From: an uncultured Clostridia bacterium
GTDB taxonomy: Bacteria > Bacillota > Clostridia > Christensenellales > Borkfalkiaceae
Assembly: GCA_900548845.1 (NCBI GenBank)
Contig: URMI01000007.1
Location: 1-14,217 of the forward strand
Direction of reading: 5' to 3'
Length of the DNA stretch: 14,217 nt
Below, piece after piece: positions 1 through 6,311 of the stretch. The notes under the pieces are model-generated. The model was not told the origin of the DNA. It searched no databases and worked only from the letters and a program-made list of their open reading frames with translations. The stretch's first letter is position 1, and each line of letters begins with the position of its first letter. The translations under genes and the position numbers were made by a program.

Positions 1-2
1 CT

Positions 3-464
3 TCCGATCTCTCCGTCATCCAGCCGCAGTACAACATGGCAGACAGGTACATCGAAGACGAGATCATGGGCATCTGCGAGAAAAACGGCGTGGGCATCAC
101 CACCTTCTCTCCCCTTGCGCAGGGGCTTCTGACGGGCAAATACCGCAAAGGCAAGCCCATCCCCGATGGCTCGCGCGCGACGTGGCAGGCGGATAAGCAG
201 ATCAACAACCTGCTGACGGAGGAAAATCTCGACAAAGTGGAACGCCTTCTGCCTCTTGCCGAGGAGCTCCACGTTCCCCTCTCCGTGTTGGCGCTCGCCT
301 GGATCCTGCGCCGCAAGGAAGTGACTTCCGTCATCACGGGAGCGAGCAGGGCGGAACAGCTCAAAGCAAACGCTGCGGCGAGCGGGCTCACCCTGCCGCA
401 GGATATCCTCGACGAGATCGAACGCATCCTCGACTATCATCCCTTCGTAAGAAGAGTGGGCTGA
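3..464 (+). CDS. Aldo/keto reductase, C-terminal part (5' end missing)
   Basis: Partial gene open at the left edge; the frame runs in without a start codon. It encodes the second half of an NADPH-dependent aldo/keto reductase of the AKR14/Kv-beta-like group (YghZ type), soluble enzymes that reduce aldehydes and ketones. Visible hallmarks are QPQYNM near the edge, FSPLAQGLLTGKY, which packs against the cofactor, and ITGASRAEQLKAN, which binds the NADPH 2'-phosphate region. The catalytic Asp-Tyr-Lys-His residues would lie in the missing N-terminal half. The protein ends HPFVRRVG. It is the only plus-strand gene left of position 8600 and converges on glmS with a bidirectional terminator at 573-603. 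The first 10 bases may be adapter sequence, so the first three or four codons are doubtful. Family assignment is firm; the substrate is unknown. Confidence 0.9.
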   Translation, partial: SDLSVIQPQYNMADRYIEDEIMGICEKNGVGITTFSPLAQGLLTGKYRKGKPIPDGSRATWQADKQINNLLTEENLDKVERLLPLAEELHVPLSVLALAWILRRKEVTSVITGASRAEQLKANAAASGLTLPQDILDEIERILDYHPFVRRVG

Positions 465-572
465 AACCGCCGACCATGAAATGGGCCGCAGGTGAAACAT
501 ATCGCCCGCGAAAGAGCCGCTTCTGAAAGGGGCTACATGTAAAAAACGCCGCCCAAAGGCATAATTCCATAC

Positions 573-603
573 AAAAAACGGATACGCGCGTATCCGTTTT
601 TTT
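573..603. terminator. Bidirectional terminator between AKR gene and glmS
   Basis: Perfect 7-bp inverted repeat CGGATAC / GTATCCG (579-585 and 590-596) around a GCGC centre. It is preceded by six A (573-578) and followed by seven T (597-603). The symmetry lets it end the aldo/keto reductase transcript on + and the glmM-glmS transcript on -. The rest of 465-666 shows nothing recognisable. Confidence 0.85.
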
Positions 604-666
604 GTTGTAAAAGACTAAAAGGAGAAAACGAGGGAAGCTCCGCCGAACAAGGCGCGGCGAAAGCGC

Positions 667-2433
667 TCACTCCACCGTGACGCTCTTGGCAAGGTTGCGC
701 GGCTTATCGGGATCGTGCCCCAGCAGCACCGCCGTTTCATAGGCAAGAAGCTGCAGCGGAACGACGGTACAAAGGGGCGAAAAGACCGCCTCGCACGCAG
801 ACAGGAGCAAGACATCCTCTTCGGGCAGCACCCCTTCGGCACAAGAGGGAAGCGTCGTTATGAGGAACACCCGCGCCCCGCGCGAGCGCACTTCGTGAAC
901 GGCGTTCATCGTCTTTTCCGCAAGGCGCGCATCCGAAAGGAGGGCGACGACGGGCGCATCCTCCCCCACGAGGGCGAGCGTACCGTGTTTGAGCTCGCCC
1001 GCGGGATAACCTTCGCTCGCAAGATAACTCACCTCTTTGAGTTTTAGGCTGCCTTCGATCGCGGCGGCGTAGTCCGCGCCCCGCCCGATGAAATAGACGC
1101 TCTTCTTCTGGCACAGAGCGCGCGCCCACACTTTGACCTTTTGAGAACGGGAGAGCGCATCCTCGCAAAGAGCGGGGAAGGGCACAAGAGAGGGAGCGCT
1201 CCTGCCCTTCAGAGCGGCGAGCGCGGCGGCAATGGAATAGAGCGAGGCAAGCTGCGCGCAAAAACTCTTGGTCGCGGCGACCGCCGTTTCCCTGCCCGCG
1301 TGCGTCAGGAGCACGAAATCGGCAAGGGCGGTCAGCGAGGAATAGGGCACATTGGTGAGCGCCAGCACCTTAGCGCCCCGCTCCTTTGCAAGCGCCGCCG
1401 CGGCGAGGGTATCCGCCGTCTCCCCGCTCTGACTGACGGCAATAACGAGCGTCCCCTTCGGCACGATGGGATCGCGGTAACGGTATTCGCTCGCGATATC
1501 CACTTCGACGGGCACGCGGGAGAGCGCCTCGATGGCATACTTTGCCGCAATGCCGCTGTGATAAGCCGTCCCGCAGGCGACGATCTGGATATAGTATGTC
1601 TGACATAATACTATGCTAATGTCGAAAAAACGAGAGTCTTCTGTCAAATCAGCGATGGAATTCGCGATCGCGGCGGGGTCTTCGGCAATTTCTTTGCGCA
1701 TATAGTGCGGATAGCCGCCCTTTCCTCCATCCCCCTCGACCTTGCCGAATTCGATAGGCTCCCCCTTCCATTCACACAGTTCTTCGTCGAAGAGACGCAC
1801 GTCATCCTCGGTGAGGAGAGCAAACCCGCCCTCTTTGAGCGAATACACTTCATTTGCAAGCGGGGCGATCGCGGGCAGATCGCTCGCAAGAACGCTCCCC
1901 TCTCCCCGCCCCACGAGGAGCGGGCTTTTCCGCCGCGCCGCGACGATGACGCGCTCTCCTTCCGCGAGCACGGCGATCGCATAGGAGCCCTCGAGCCGCC
2001 GCGCCGCCTTTTGCACCGCCTGCAGCAGATCGCCCCGATACGCTGCCGCGATGAGGTGGGCGATGACTTCACTGTCCGTTTCAGAAGAGAAGACTTCCCC
2101 GCGCGCTTCGCATTCGGCGCGAAGGAGAGAGGCGTTTTCGATGATGCCGTTGTGCACGACCGCCACGCCGCCGTAACGGTGCGGATGGGCGTTGCGCTCG
2201 CTCGGCTCCCCGTGCGTCGCCCAGCGGGTATGCGCGATGCCGAGCCCGCCCGAAAGTTTTTTCGCTTCGGCAGCGAGCGCCTCCACCCGCCCTTTGCGCT
2301 TGACGACAGTGAGCGTTTCCCCCAAAACGGCGATGCCCGCCGAATCGTACCCACGGTACTCGAGCCGCTTGAGCCCTTCCATGAGGACGGGCGCCGCCCG
2401 CCCCTTCCCCGCATAGCCTACGATCCCGCACAT
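667..2433 (-). CDS. glmS: Glutamine--fructose-6-phosphate aminotransferase (isomerizing)
   Basis: Makes glucosamine-6-phosphate from fructose-6-phosphate and glutamine, the first step of hexosamine synthesis; cytosolic. The start is the ATG giving MCGIVGYAGKG, because Cys2 must become the N-terminal nucleophile. The reading frame stays open upstream, but that extension overlaps glmM. Class-II glutaminase domain about 1-240 (HTRWATHGEP 68-77, HNGIIEN 94-100, SETD 117-120); two SIS isomerase domains follow (IVACGTAYHSG 284-294, SQSGETADT 334-342, ATKSFCAQL 387-395, SEGYPAGELKHG 473-484) and the usual PRNLAKSVTVE C-terminus. At 588 aa it is slightly short of the usual 600-610. The linker before IVACGT is odd: residues 267-281 do not resemble the family and are encoded by AT-rich DNA holding a 26-bp repeat (1591-1616). 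It overlaps the end of glmM by 16 nt, so the two are very likely cotranscribed. Confidence 0.96.
   Translation of the reverse strand: MCGIVGYAGKGRAAPVLMEGLKRLEYRGYDSAGIAVLGETLTVVKRKGRVEALAAEAKKLSGGLGIAHTRWATHGEPSERNAHPHRYGGVAVVHNGIIENASLLRAECEARGEVFSSETDSEVIAHLIAAAYRGDLLQAVQKAARRLEGSYAIAVLAEGERVIVAARRKSPLLVGRGEGSVLASDLPAIAPLANEVYSLKEGGFALLTEDDVRLFDEELCEWKGEPIEFGKVEGDGGKGGYPHYMRKEIAEDPAAIANSIADLTEDSRFFDISIVLCQTYYIQIVACGTAYHSGIAAKYAIEALSRVPVEVDIASEYRYRDPIVPKGTLVIAVSQSGETADTLAAAALAKERGAKVLALTNVPYSSLTALADFVLLTHAGRETAVAATKSFCAQLASLYSIAAALAALKGRSAPSLVPFPALCEDALSRSQKVKVWARALCQKKSVYFIGRGADYAAAIEGSLKLKEVSYLASEGYPAGELKHGTLALVGEDAPVVALLSDARLAEKTMNAVHEVRSRGARVFLITTLPSCAEGVLPEEDVLLLSACEAVFSPLCTVVPLQLLAYETAVLLGHDPDKPRNLAKSVTVE
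1591..1616 (-). repeat. AT-rich palindromic repeat inside glmS (copy B)
   Basis: On the minus strand these 26 nt read GCATAGTATTATG, TCA, GACATACTAT. They match the sequence at 3908-3883 upstream of glmM at 21 of 26 positions without gaps, on the same strand. The segment can fold imperfectly: ATAGTATTATGT against ACATACTAT with a 3-nt bulge. It encodes glmS residues 273-281 (SIVLCQTYY), part of the unusual interdomain linker, and stands out as AT-rich within a GC-rich gene. It may be a mobile or regulatory repeat, or convergent AT-rich sequence. Confidence 0.5.
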
Positions 2434-3752
2434 ACGCCGCCCTCCGCCTCGATCGCCCGCGCGATGAGCGCAGCCGCCTCTTCGCACGCCGCCTTGCTCT
2501 CCCCCTCCGCCAGAATGCGGATGAGCGGCTCGGTGCCCGAAGGCCGCACAAAGACCCTGCCGCCCGCGAGCAATTCTTCCGCGCGCTTGACGGCGAGCCG
2601 CACGCCTTCGCTCCCCAAAACGACACGCTTTTGTTTGACATGCACACTGCATTCCGTGCGCGGGAAGCGTTCGAGCCCTTCCACGAGGCAGGAAAGCGGA
2701 CATTTGCTCTTCCGCACTGCTTCCATGACCATGAGCGCCGTGAGGATGCCGTCTCCCGTCGAAGCAAACTTGCGGAAGATGACGTGCCCGGAGGGCTCGC
2801 CGCCCAAAAGGCAGCCTCGCCGCGCCATCTCTTCGGCGACAAAACGATCGCCGACGTCCGCCCGGAAACAAGGGATATGCTCCCGTTCCAAAGAACGGAC
2901 GAGCCCCATCCCGCTCATCGGCGTAAGGACGACGCCCGTCGCCTCGCCCTGCCGTTTGAGGGCGCGCGCCGCAAGATAGAGGATGCCGTCGCCGTCCACC
3001 ACGTTCCCCTCCCCGTCCGCCGCGAGGCAGCGGTCGGCGTCGCCGTCGAACGCAAAGCCGAGATCGAGCCTCTCCCTTCGGACGAGCGCACACAGCGCCT
3101 CGGGATGAGTGGAGCCGCACCCCTCGTTGATGTTGCAGCCGTCGGGCGAAACGCCGATCGCGCGCACTTCCGCCCCGAGCGCATCGAACACGGCGCGCGC
3201 AAGCGAAGAGGCGCTGCCGTTGGCGCAGTCCAGCCCCACGCGGAAGCCGCGGAAAGAGCCGCCCGCAAGGGAGAGGAGATAGCTCACATAGCGGCTGCGG
3301 CCCGCAACATAGTCGACCGTTCTTCCGATCTTCCTGCCCACGGCAAGCGGGAGCTCCCCCTCTCCGTCGAGGTACGCCTCCACCCGAAGCAGGAAGTCAT
3401 CCGCGCATTTTTCGCCGCCCTCCGAAAACAGCTTGATACCGTTGTCTTCAAACGGGTTGTGACTCGCCGAGATCATGACGCCGAAGCCGAAGCCTTCCGC
3501 CCGCACGAGATAGGAGACGGACGCCGTCGTCGTCACATGCAAAAGATAGGCGTCGGCGCCCGACGAGACGACGCCCGAAGCGAGCGCGTATTCGAGCATG
3601 TAGGACGAGCGGCGCGTATCTTTGCCGATGAGCACCCGCCCCTTCCCGCCCGATGCGGCGCAGCCCAAAAACCTGCCGATGCGGAAGGCGTGCTCCGCCG
3701 TCAGCTCCTCATTTGCACGCCCGCGGAATCCGTCCGTGCCGAAATACTTCAT
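2418..3752 (-). CDS. glmM: Phosphoglucosamine mutase
   Basis: Interconverts glucosamine-6-phosphate and glucosamine-1-phosphate, the step after GlmS on the way to UDP-GlcNAc and peptidoglycan; cytosolic, Mg-dependent. 444 aa, normal for the family. All four phosphohexomutase signatures are present: N-terminal KYFGTDGFRGRAN; active-site loop ISASHNPFEDNGIK with phosphoserine S97; metal loop DGDADR (236-241); sugar loop GEPSGH (318-323); and phosphate-binding loop RPSGTEP (403-409). The start is the ATG preceded by GAGGAGG four nt upstream. glmS begins inside its last codons (16-nt overlap), so translation is probably coupled. A strong promoter (3866-3894), an adjoining palindrome and two leader hairpins lie upstream. 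The order glmM then glmS fits a dedicated hexosamine operon; no glmU is in the window. Confidence 0.97.
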   Translation of the reverse strand: MKYFGTDGFRGRANEELTAEHAFRIGRFLGCAASGGKGRVLIGKDTRRSSYMLEYALASGVVSSGADAYLLHVTTTASVSYLVRAEGFGFGVMISASHNPFEDNGIKLFSEGGEKCADDFLLRVEAYLDGEGELPLAVGRKIGRTVDYVAGRSRYVSYLLSLAGGSFRGFRVGLDCANGSASSLARAVFDALGAEVRAIGVSPDGCNINEGCGSTHPEALCALVRRERLDLGFAFDGDADRCLAADGEGNVVDGDGILYLAARALKRQGEATGVVLTPMSGMGLVRSLEREHIPCFRADVGDRFVAEEMARRGCLLGGEPSGHVIFRKFASTGDGILTALMVMEAVRKSKCPLSCLVEGLERFPRTECSVHVKQKRVVLGSEGVRLAVKRAEELLAGGRVFVRPSGTEPLIRILAEGESKAACEEAAALIARAIEAEGGVCAGS

Positions 3753-3789
3753 CCCGCCTCCTCAAATATGACGTTTCACCGCCATCCTA

Positions 3790-3814
3790 TGCACGAACGC
3801 GCCCCGCGCGTGCA
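3790..3814 (-). other. GC-rich stem-loop in glmM leader
   Basis: TGCACG (3790-3795) pairs with CGTGCA (3809-3814), and inside it CGCG (3798-3801) pairs with CGCG (3805-3808), leaving a CCC loop and a 2-nt bulge. No T-run follows on the minus strand, so it is not a simple terminator. It lies about 40 nt before the glmM start, between a terminator-like hairpin and the ribosome site. It could be a leader RNA fold; its function is unknown. Confidence 0.5.
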
Positions 3815-3850
3815 AAAGCAAAAGCTCCTCCGCTTTGGGCACGAAGGAGC
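3814..3850 (-). terminator. Terminator-like hairpin: glpK terminator or glmM leader attenuator
   Basis: On the minus strand GCTCCTTCG (3850-3842) pairs with CGGAGGAGC (3832-3824), nine pairs including one G-U, with a 9-nt loop and then TTTTGCTTTT. The other strand also carries a T-rich tail (ATTTTATTTT, 3851-3860). It lies downstream of the glpK stop but also just after the predicted start of the glmM transcript (about 3859). It could therefore end glpK transcription, attenuate glmM, or do both. Confidence 0.6.
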
Positions 3851-3861
3851 ATTTTATTTTG

Positions 3862-3885
3862 TATAATTATAGTGTTATAATTATA
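3862..3885. repeat. Two copies of a 10-bp palindrome in the glmM promoter
   Basis: TATAATTATA occurs at 3862-3871 and again at 3876-3885, separated by GTGT. Each copy is its own reverse complement, so the pair is both a direct and an inverted repeat. The first copy contains the -10 box and the second lies in the promoter spacer. This could be an AT-rich melting region or tandem operator half-sites. Confidence 0.55.
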
Positions 3886-3894
3886 TTATGTCAC
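3866..3894 (-). promoter_or_regulatory. Predicted promoter of glmM-glmS
   Basis: On the minus strand: -35 GTGACA (3894-3889, five of six to consensus), a 17-nt spacer and -10 TATAAT (3871-3866, perfect). Predicted start about 3859, leaving a leader of about 107 nt before the glmM ATG. The match is strong, but no transcript data are available here. Confidence 0.75.
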
Positions 3895-3908
3895 GCATAG
3901 TACTATGC
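3883..3908 (-). promoter_or_regulatory. Palindromic operator candidate upstream of glmM (repeat copy A)
   Basis: GCATAGTACTATGC at 3895-3908 is a perfect 14-bp palindrome directly touching the -35 box of the glmM promoter. Extended across the -35 (minus strand 3908 to 3883) it gives 26 nt that match the glmS-internal sequence at 1616-1591 at 21 positions. A dyad at this place is typical of a regulator binding site; no family can be named from the sequence. Confidence 0.55.
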
Positions 3909-3921
3909 AAACGGGCAAAAT

Positions 3922-5388
3922 TCAAAGGAGCGAACGTCTGACCGCCTGCAAATAGCCCAAATAGAGCTCGTTAAAGCGGGCTTCCTCGGGGGAAGGCAAA
4001 AAGAGCCGTTCCCGCGCGCGCAGCTGAGACGCCGTCTTTTCGTCGGCGAGCCCCAGTGCACAGGCGCAAAGCAGCGCCGCACCCAAAGCCGTGCTCTCGC
4101 GCTCCACAGGGCGGTCGACGGGGATATGCAGGACGTCCGCCTGGAACTGCATCAGAAGATCGTTCGCGGAAGCTCCCCCATCGCATCTGAGGCAGGAAAG
4201 ATGAATGCCGCTGTCCTTTTCCATGCAGACGGAAAGTTCCTTCGCCTCATAGGCGATGCTTTCGAGGACCGCCCGCACGAGGTGCGCCCGCGTGGTGCCG
4301 CGCGTGATGCCCGAAAAGAGCCCTCTGCAATCGCTCCTCCAATAGGGCGCGCCCAGCCCCGTGAAGGCGGGCACAAAACAGACGCCGCCCGTATCGGGCA
4401 CGGAGGAGGCGACAAGTTCGCTCTCGGCGCTCGAAGAGATGAGCCCGAGCCCGTCGCGCAGCCATTGGATGCCGCTGCCCGCATTGAAGGCGCTGCCTTC
4501 GAGGGCGTAGCGCACCTTCCCCCCGAGGGTGTAGCCGATGGTCGAAATGAGCCCGCTTTGGGAGCGCACGCACGCCTCCCCCGTATGGAAGAGCATGAAA
4601 AGCCCCGTGCCGTAAGTTACCTTGCAGTCGCCGCGCGCGACACATCCCTGTCCGAAGAGCGCCGCCTGCTGATCGCCCGCACAACCCGCGATCGGCACCC
4701 TTTTGCTCCCGAGCACCGTCTCCCCCATGCGCGCATCGGAAGAGCGCACCTCGGGCAAAATGCTGCGCGGGATAGAAAAATAGTCCAAAAGCTCTGTATC
4801 CCACGAAAGCGTGTGGATGTTGAAGAGCATGGTGCGGGAAGCGTTGGTGTGATCGGTGACGAAGCTCTTCCCCTCGGTGAGGCGGAAGATGAGGAAACTG
4901 TCGACGGTGCCCGCATAAAGCCGCCCGCGGGCAAGCAGGCCGCGCGCCGCAGGAACGTTGTCCAAGATCCAGCGGATCTTGCTCGCCGAAAAGTAGGCGT
5001 CCATGGGAAGCCCCGTCTTTTCGCGGATGCTTTCGCGCATGTTCTGAGGCACGGCGGCGCAGAAATCGCTCGTGCGGCGGCACTGCCAGACGATGGCGGG
5101 TGCGACGGGCTCCCCCGTCTCCCTGTCCCAGAGTACGACCGTCTCGCGCTGATCGGCAATGCCGATGCCCGCGATCGCCTCCTCCCCCACGGCGCTCTTG
5201 CAGCGGTTGAGCACATACGCCGCCTTGAAGAAGATCTCGTTCGCGTCCTGCTCCACCCAGCCGCTTTGCGGGAAGCTCTGCCCCACCTCCTGCTGCGCCG
5301 TGAAGATGAATTTCTTGGCGGCAAGGTCATAGACCATCGCCCTGACGCTCGTCGTGCCCGCATCGAGCGCAATGATATACTTTTTCAT
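3922..5388 (-). CDS. glpK: Glycerol kinase
   Basis: ATP-dependent phosphorylation of glycerol to glycerol-3-phosphate; cytosolic FGGY-family kinase, 488 aa (family about 500). N-terminal ATP-binding ALDAGTTSVRA (7-17). Glycerol-contacting residues match GlpK: R81-E82 in DQRET, W101 in IVWQ, Y132 in AYFSASK and D239 in AGDQQAALFGQG. Also TYGTGLF (258-264), the ALEGSAFNAGSGIQWL region (295-310), and CDGGASANDLLMQFQAD (402-418). The start ATG has AGGAGG five nt upstream. The His in the HxFxG loop that HPr phosphorylates in enterococcal and bacillar GlpK is absent (SSDARMGETVLGSKRVPIAG, 216-235), so control by that route is unlikely. No glpF or glpD lies beside it. It follows the macrodomain gene after 66 nt filled by a terminator hairpin, and no separate promoter was found. 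Confidence 0.95.
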   Translation of the reverse strand: MKKYIIALDAGTTSVRAMVYDLAAKKFIFTAQQEVGQSFPQSGWVEQDANEIFFKAAYVLNRCKSAVGEEAIAGIGIADQRETVVLWDRETGEPVAPAIVWQCRRTSDFCAAVPQNMRESIREKTGLPMDAYFSASKIRWILDNVPAARGLLARGRLYAGTVDSFLIFRLTEGKSFVTDHTNASRTMLFNIHTLSWDTELLDYFSIPRSILPEVRSSDARMGETVLGSKRVPIAGCAGDQQAALFGQGCVARGDCKVTYGTGLFMLFHTGEACVRSQSGLISTIGYTLGGKVRYALEGSAFNAGSGIQWLRDGLGLISSSAESELVASSVPDTGGVCFVPAFTGLGAPYWRSDCRGLFSGITRGTTRAHLVRAVLESIAYEAKELSVCMEKDSGIHLSCLRCDGGASANDLLMQFQADVLHIPVDRPVERESTALGAALLCACALGLADEKTASQLRARERLFLPSPEEARFNELYLGYLQAVRRSLL

Positions 5389-5400
5389 GCGTTCCTCCTG

Positions 5401-5448
5401 AAAAAATGCCCGCCGCCCCTTGTTTTGGGCCGCGGGCGCCGCATTTTT
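5401..5448 (-). terminator. Hairpin terminator ending at the glpK ribosome site
   Basis: On the minus strand AAAAATGC (5448-5441) pairs with GCATTTTT (5409-5402) around a GC-rich inner stem (GCCC...GGGC type) with an AAAACAA loop, and it ends in six T (5406-5401). The glpK ribosome site AGGAGG (5399-5394) follows after one base. It would end the hydratase-macrodomain transcript, or act as a conditional terminator for glpK. Confidence 0.65.
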
Positions 5449-5454
5449 CGCGGC

Positions 5455-6309
5455 TCAGATCATTTTGAGAATGTTTTCGTACACCTTCGCATCGGCGTCG
5501 AGGAAGGTATCGAAGACGATCTTCATCTTGTTTTCGGGGTGGCGCAGCTTCCAGTTGACCGCCGCGCCCGCCGCGATCTCTGCCGCTTCCTCGCGCGGGA
5601 AGTTGAAGACGCCCGTCGAAACGCAGCACACAGCGACGTTTCTGCAGCCCGCCTCCGCCGCAAGGTCGAGGATGGAATAATATGAGGAGCGCAGCTGCGA
5701 GCGCTGCTCATCGGTGAGCTCCCGCCCGACGCGCGGCCCCACGGTGTGGATGACATACTTCGCGGGAAGATTATAGGCGCGCGTGAGCTTGGCGTCCCCG
5801 ATCTCTTCCTCATGCCCCTGCATGGAGATGAGCTTTGCGCAGTCCGCCCTCAGCTGCATGCCCGCCGCCGAGTGAATGACGTTGTCGATACAATTGTGCC
5901 CGGGGAGAAAGCAGCCGAGAAGGGACGTATTCCCCGCATTGACGACGGCGTCCGCATCGAGGCGGGTGATGTCCCCCTGCCAGTGGGCGATGTTATACTT
6001 GATCTCGGGGATGTCGTCCGTTCTGACGATGCCGCGCTCCACGCTCTCCGTCCAGAAGAGGGCGTCCTGATCCGCCAAAATATCGGGCGGAACGGGCAGC
6101 GGGTTGCGGGTGTTCATGTACTCGCGGATGACCCTGCGCTTGCGGTCGTAAGTCGAGCTGAACGCCGCGATCATACCGCGCTCGCGCAGAAGGAATTTGA
6201 GGATGCGGTCGCACCGCTCCATCTTTTCCCCCTCGCTTGCAACGAGGGCGGGGCGGGGATAGGGCGTTAAGTCGAATGCGCGGCGGTATTCTTCAAACGC
6301 AAGTCCCAT
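5455..6309 (-). CDS. Zinc-dependent macrodomain protein-ADP-ribose hydrolase
   Basis: 284 aa. The Zn-macro class, known from Staphylococcus and Streptococcus, removes ADP-ribose from proteins, usually modifications made by a linked SirTM sirtuin. The zinc-site signature is clear: GCFLPGHNCIDN (132-143), with ligands expected at C133, H138 and C140. Other macrodomain features are QGDITRLDADAVVNAGN (111-127) with the ADP-ribose-contacting Asp-Ile and Asn, HTVGPR (188-193), and the phosphate loop STGVFNFP (231-238). The roughly 100-residue N-terminal helical extension (FEEYRRAF...) is typical of this class. The start is the ATG at 6309 with AGAGGAAG upstream; it lies 2 nt after the hydratase stop, so the two are probably translated together. 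The usual neighbours (SirTM, GcvH-like, lipoate ligase) are absent here; the modified target is unknown. Confidence 0.9.
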   Translation of the reverse strand: MGLAFEEYRRAFDLTPYPRPALVASEGEKMERCDRILKFLLRERGMIAAFSSTYDRKRRVIREYMNTRNPLPVPPDILADQDALFWTESVERGIVRTDDIPEIKYNIAHWQGDITRLDADAVVNAGNTSLLGCFLPGHNCIDNVIHSAAGMQLRADCAKLISMQGHEEEIGDAKLTRAYNLPAKYVIHTVGPRVGRELTDEQRSQLRSSYYSILDLAAEAGCRNVAVCCVSTGVFNFPREEAAEIAAGAAVNWKLRHPENKMKIVFDTFLDADAKVYENILKMI

Positions 6310-6311
6310 CG

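Noticed and set aside
1620..1660. TTGACA on the minus strand inside glmS as an internal promoter
   Set aside because: No -10 box lies 16-18 nt downstream; the AT-rich repeat is too far away.
667..3120. An 817-residue version of GlmS extending through glmM
   Set aside because: The extension is the out-of-frame reading of glmM. GlmS must begin with MCG so that Cys2 can be the nucleophile.
2434..3921. glmS ribozyme in the operon
   Set aside because: glmS starts inside glmM with no leader, and the roughly 107-nt glmM leader folds into simple hairpins without a recognisable ribozyme core.
4126..5685. Open frame of 519 codons on + opposite glpK and part of the macrodomain gene
   Set aside because: Shadow of GC-rich codon bias: it lies antisense to two recognised genes and its product (rich in R, A, H) matches no family. 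The same holds for long plus-strand frames at 1705-2979, 2631-3866 and 6237-7370.
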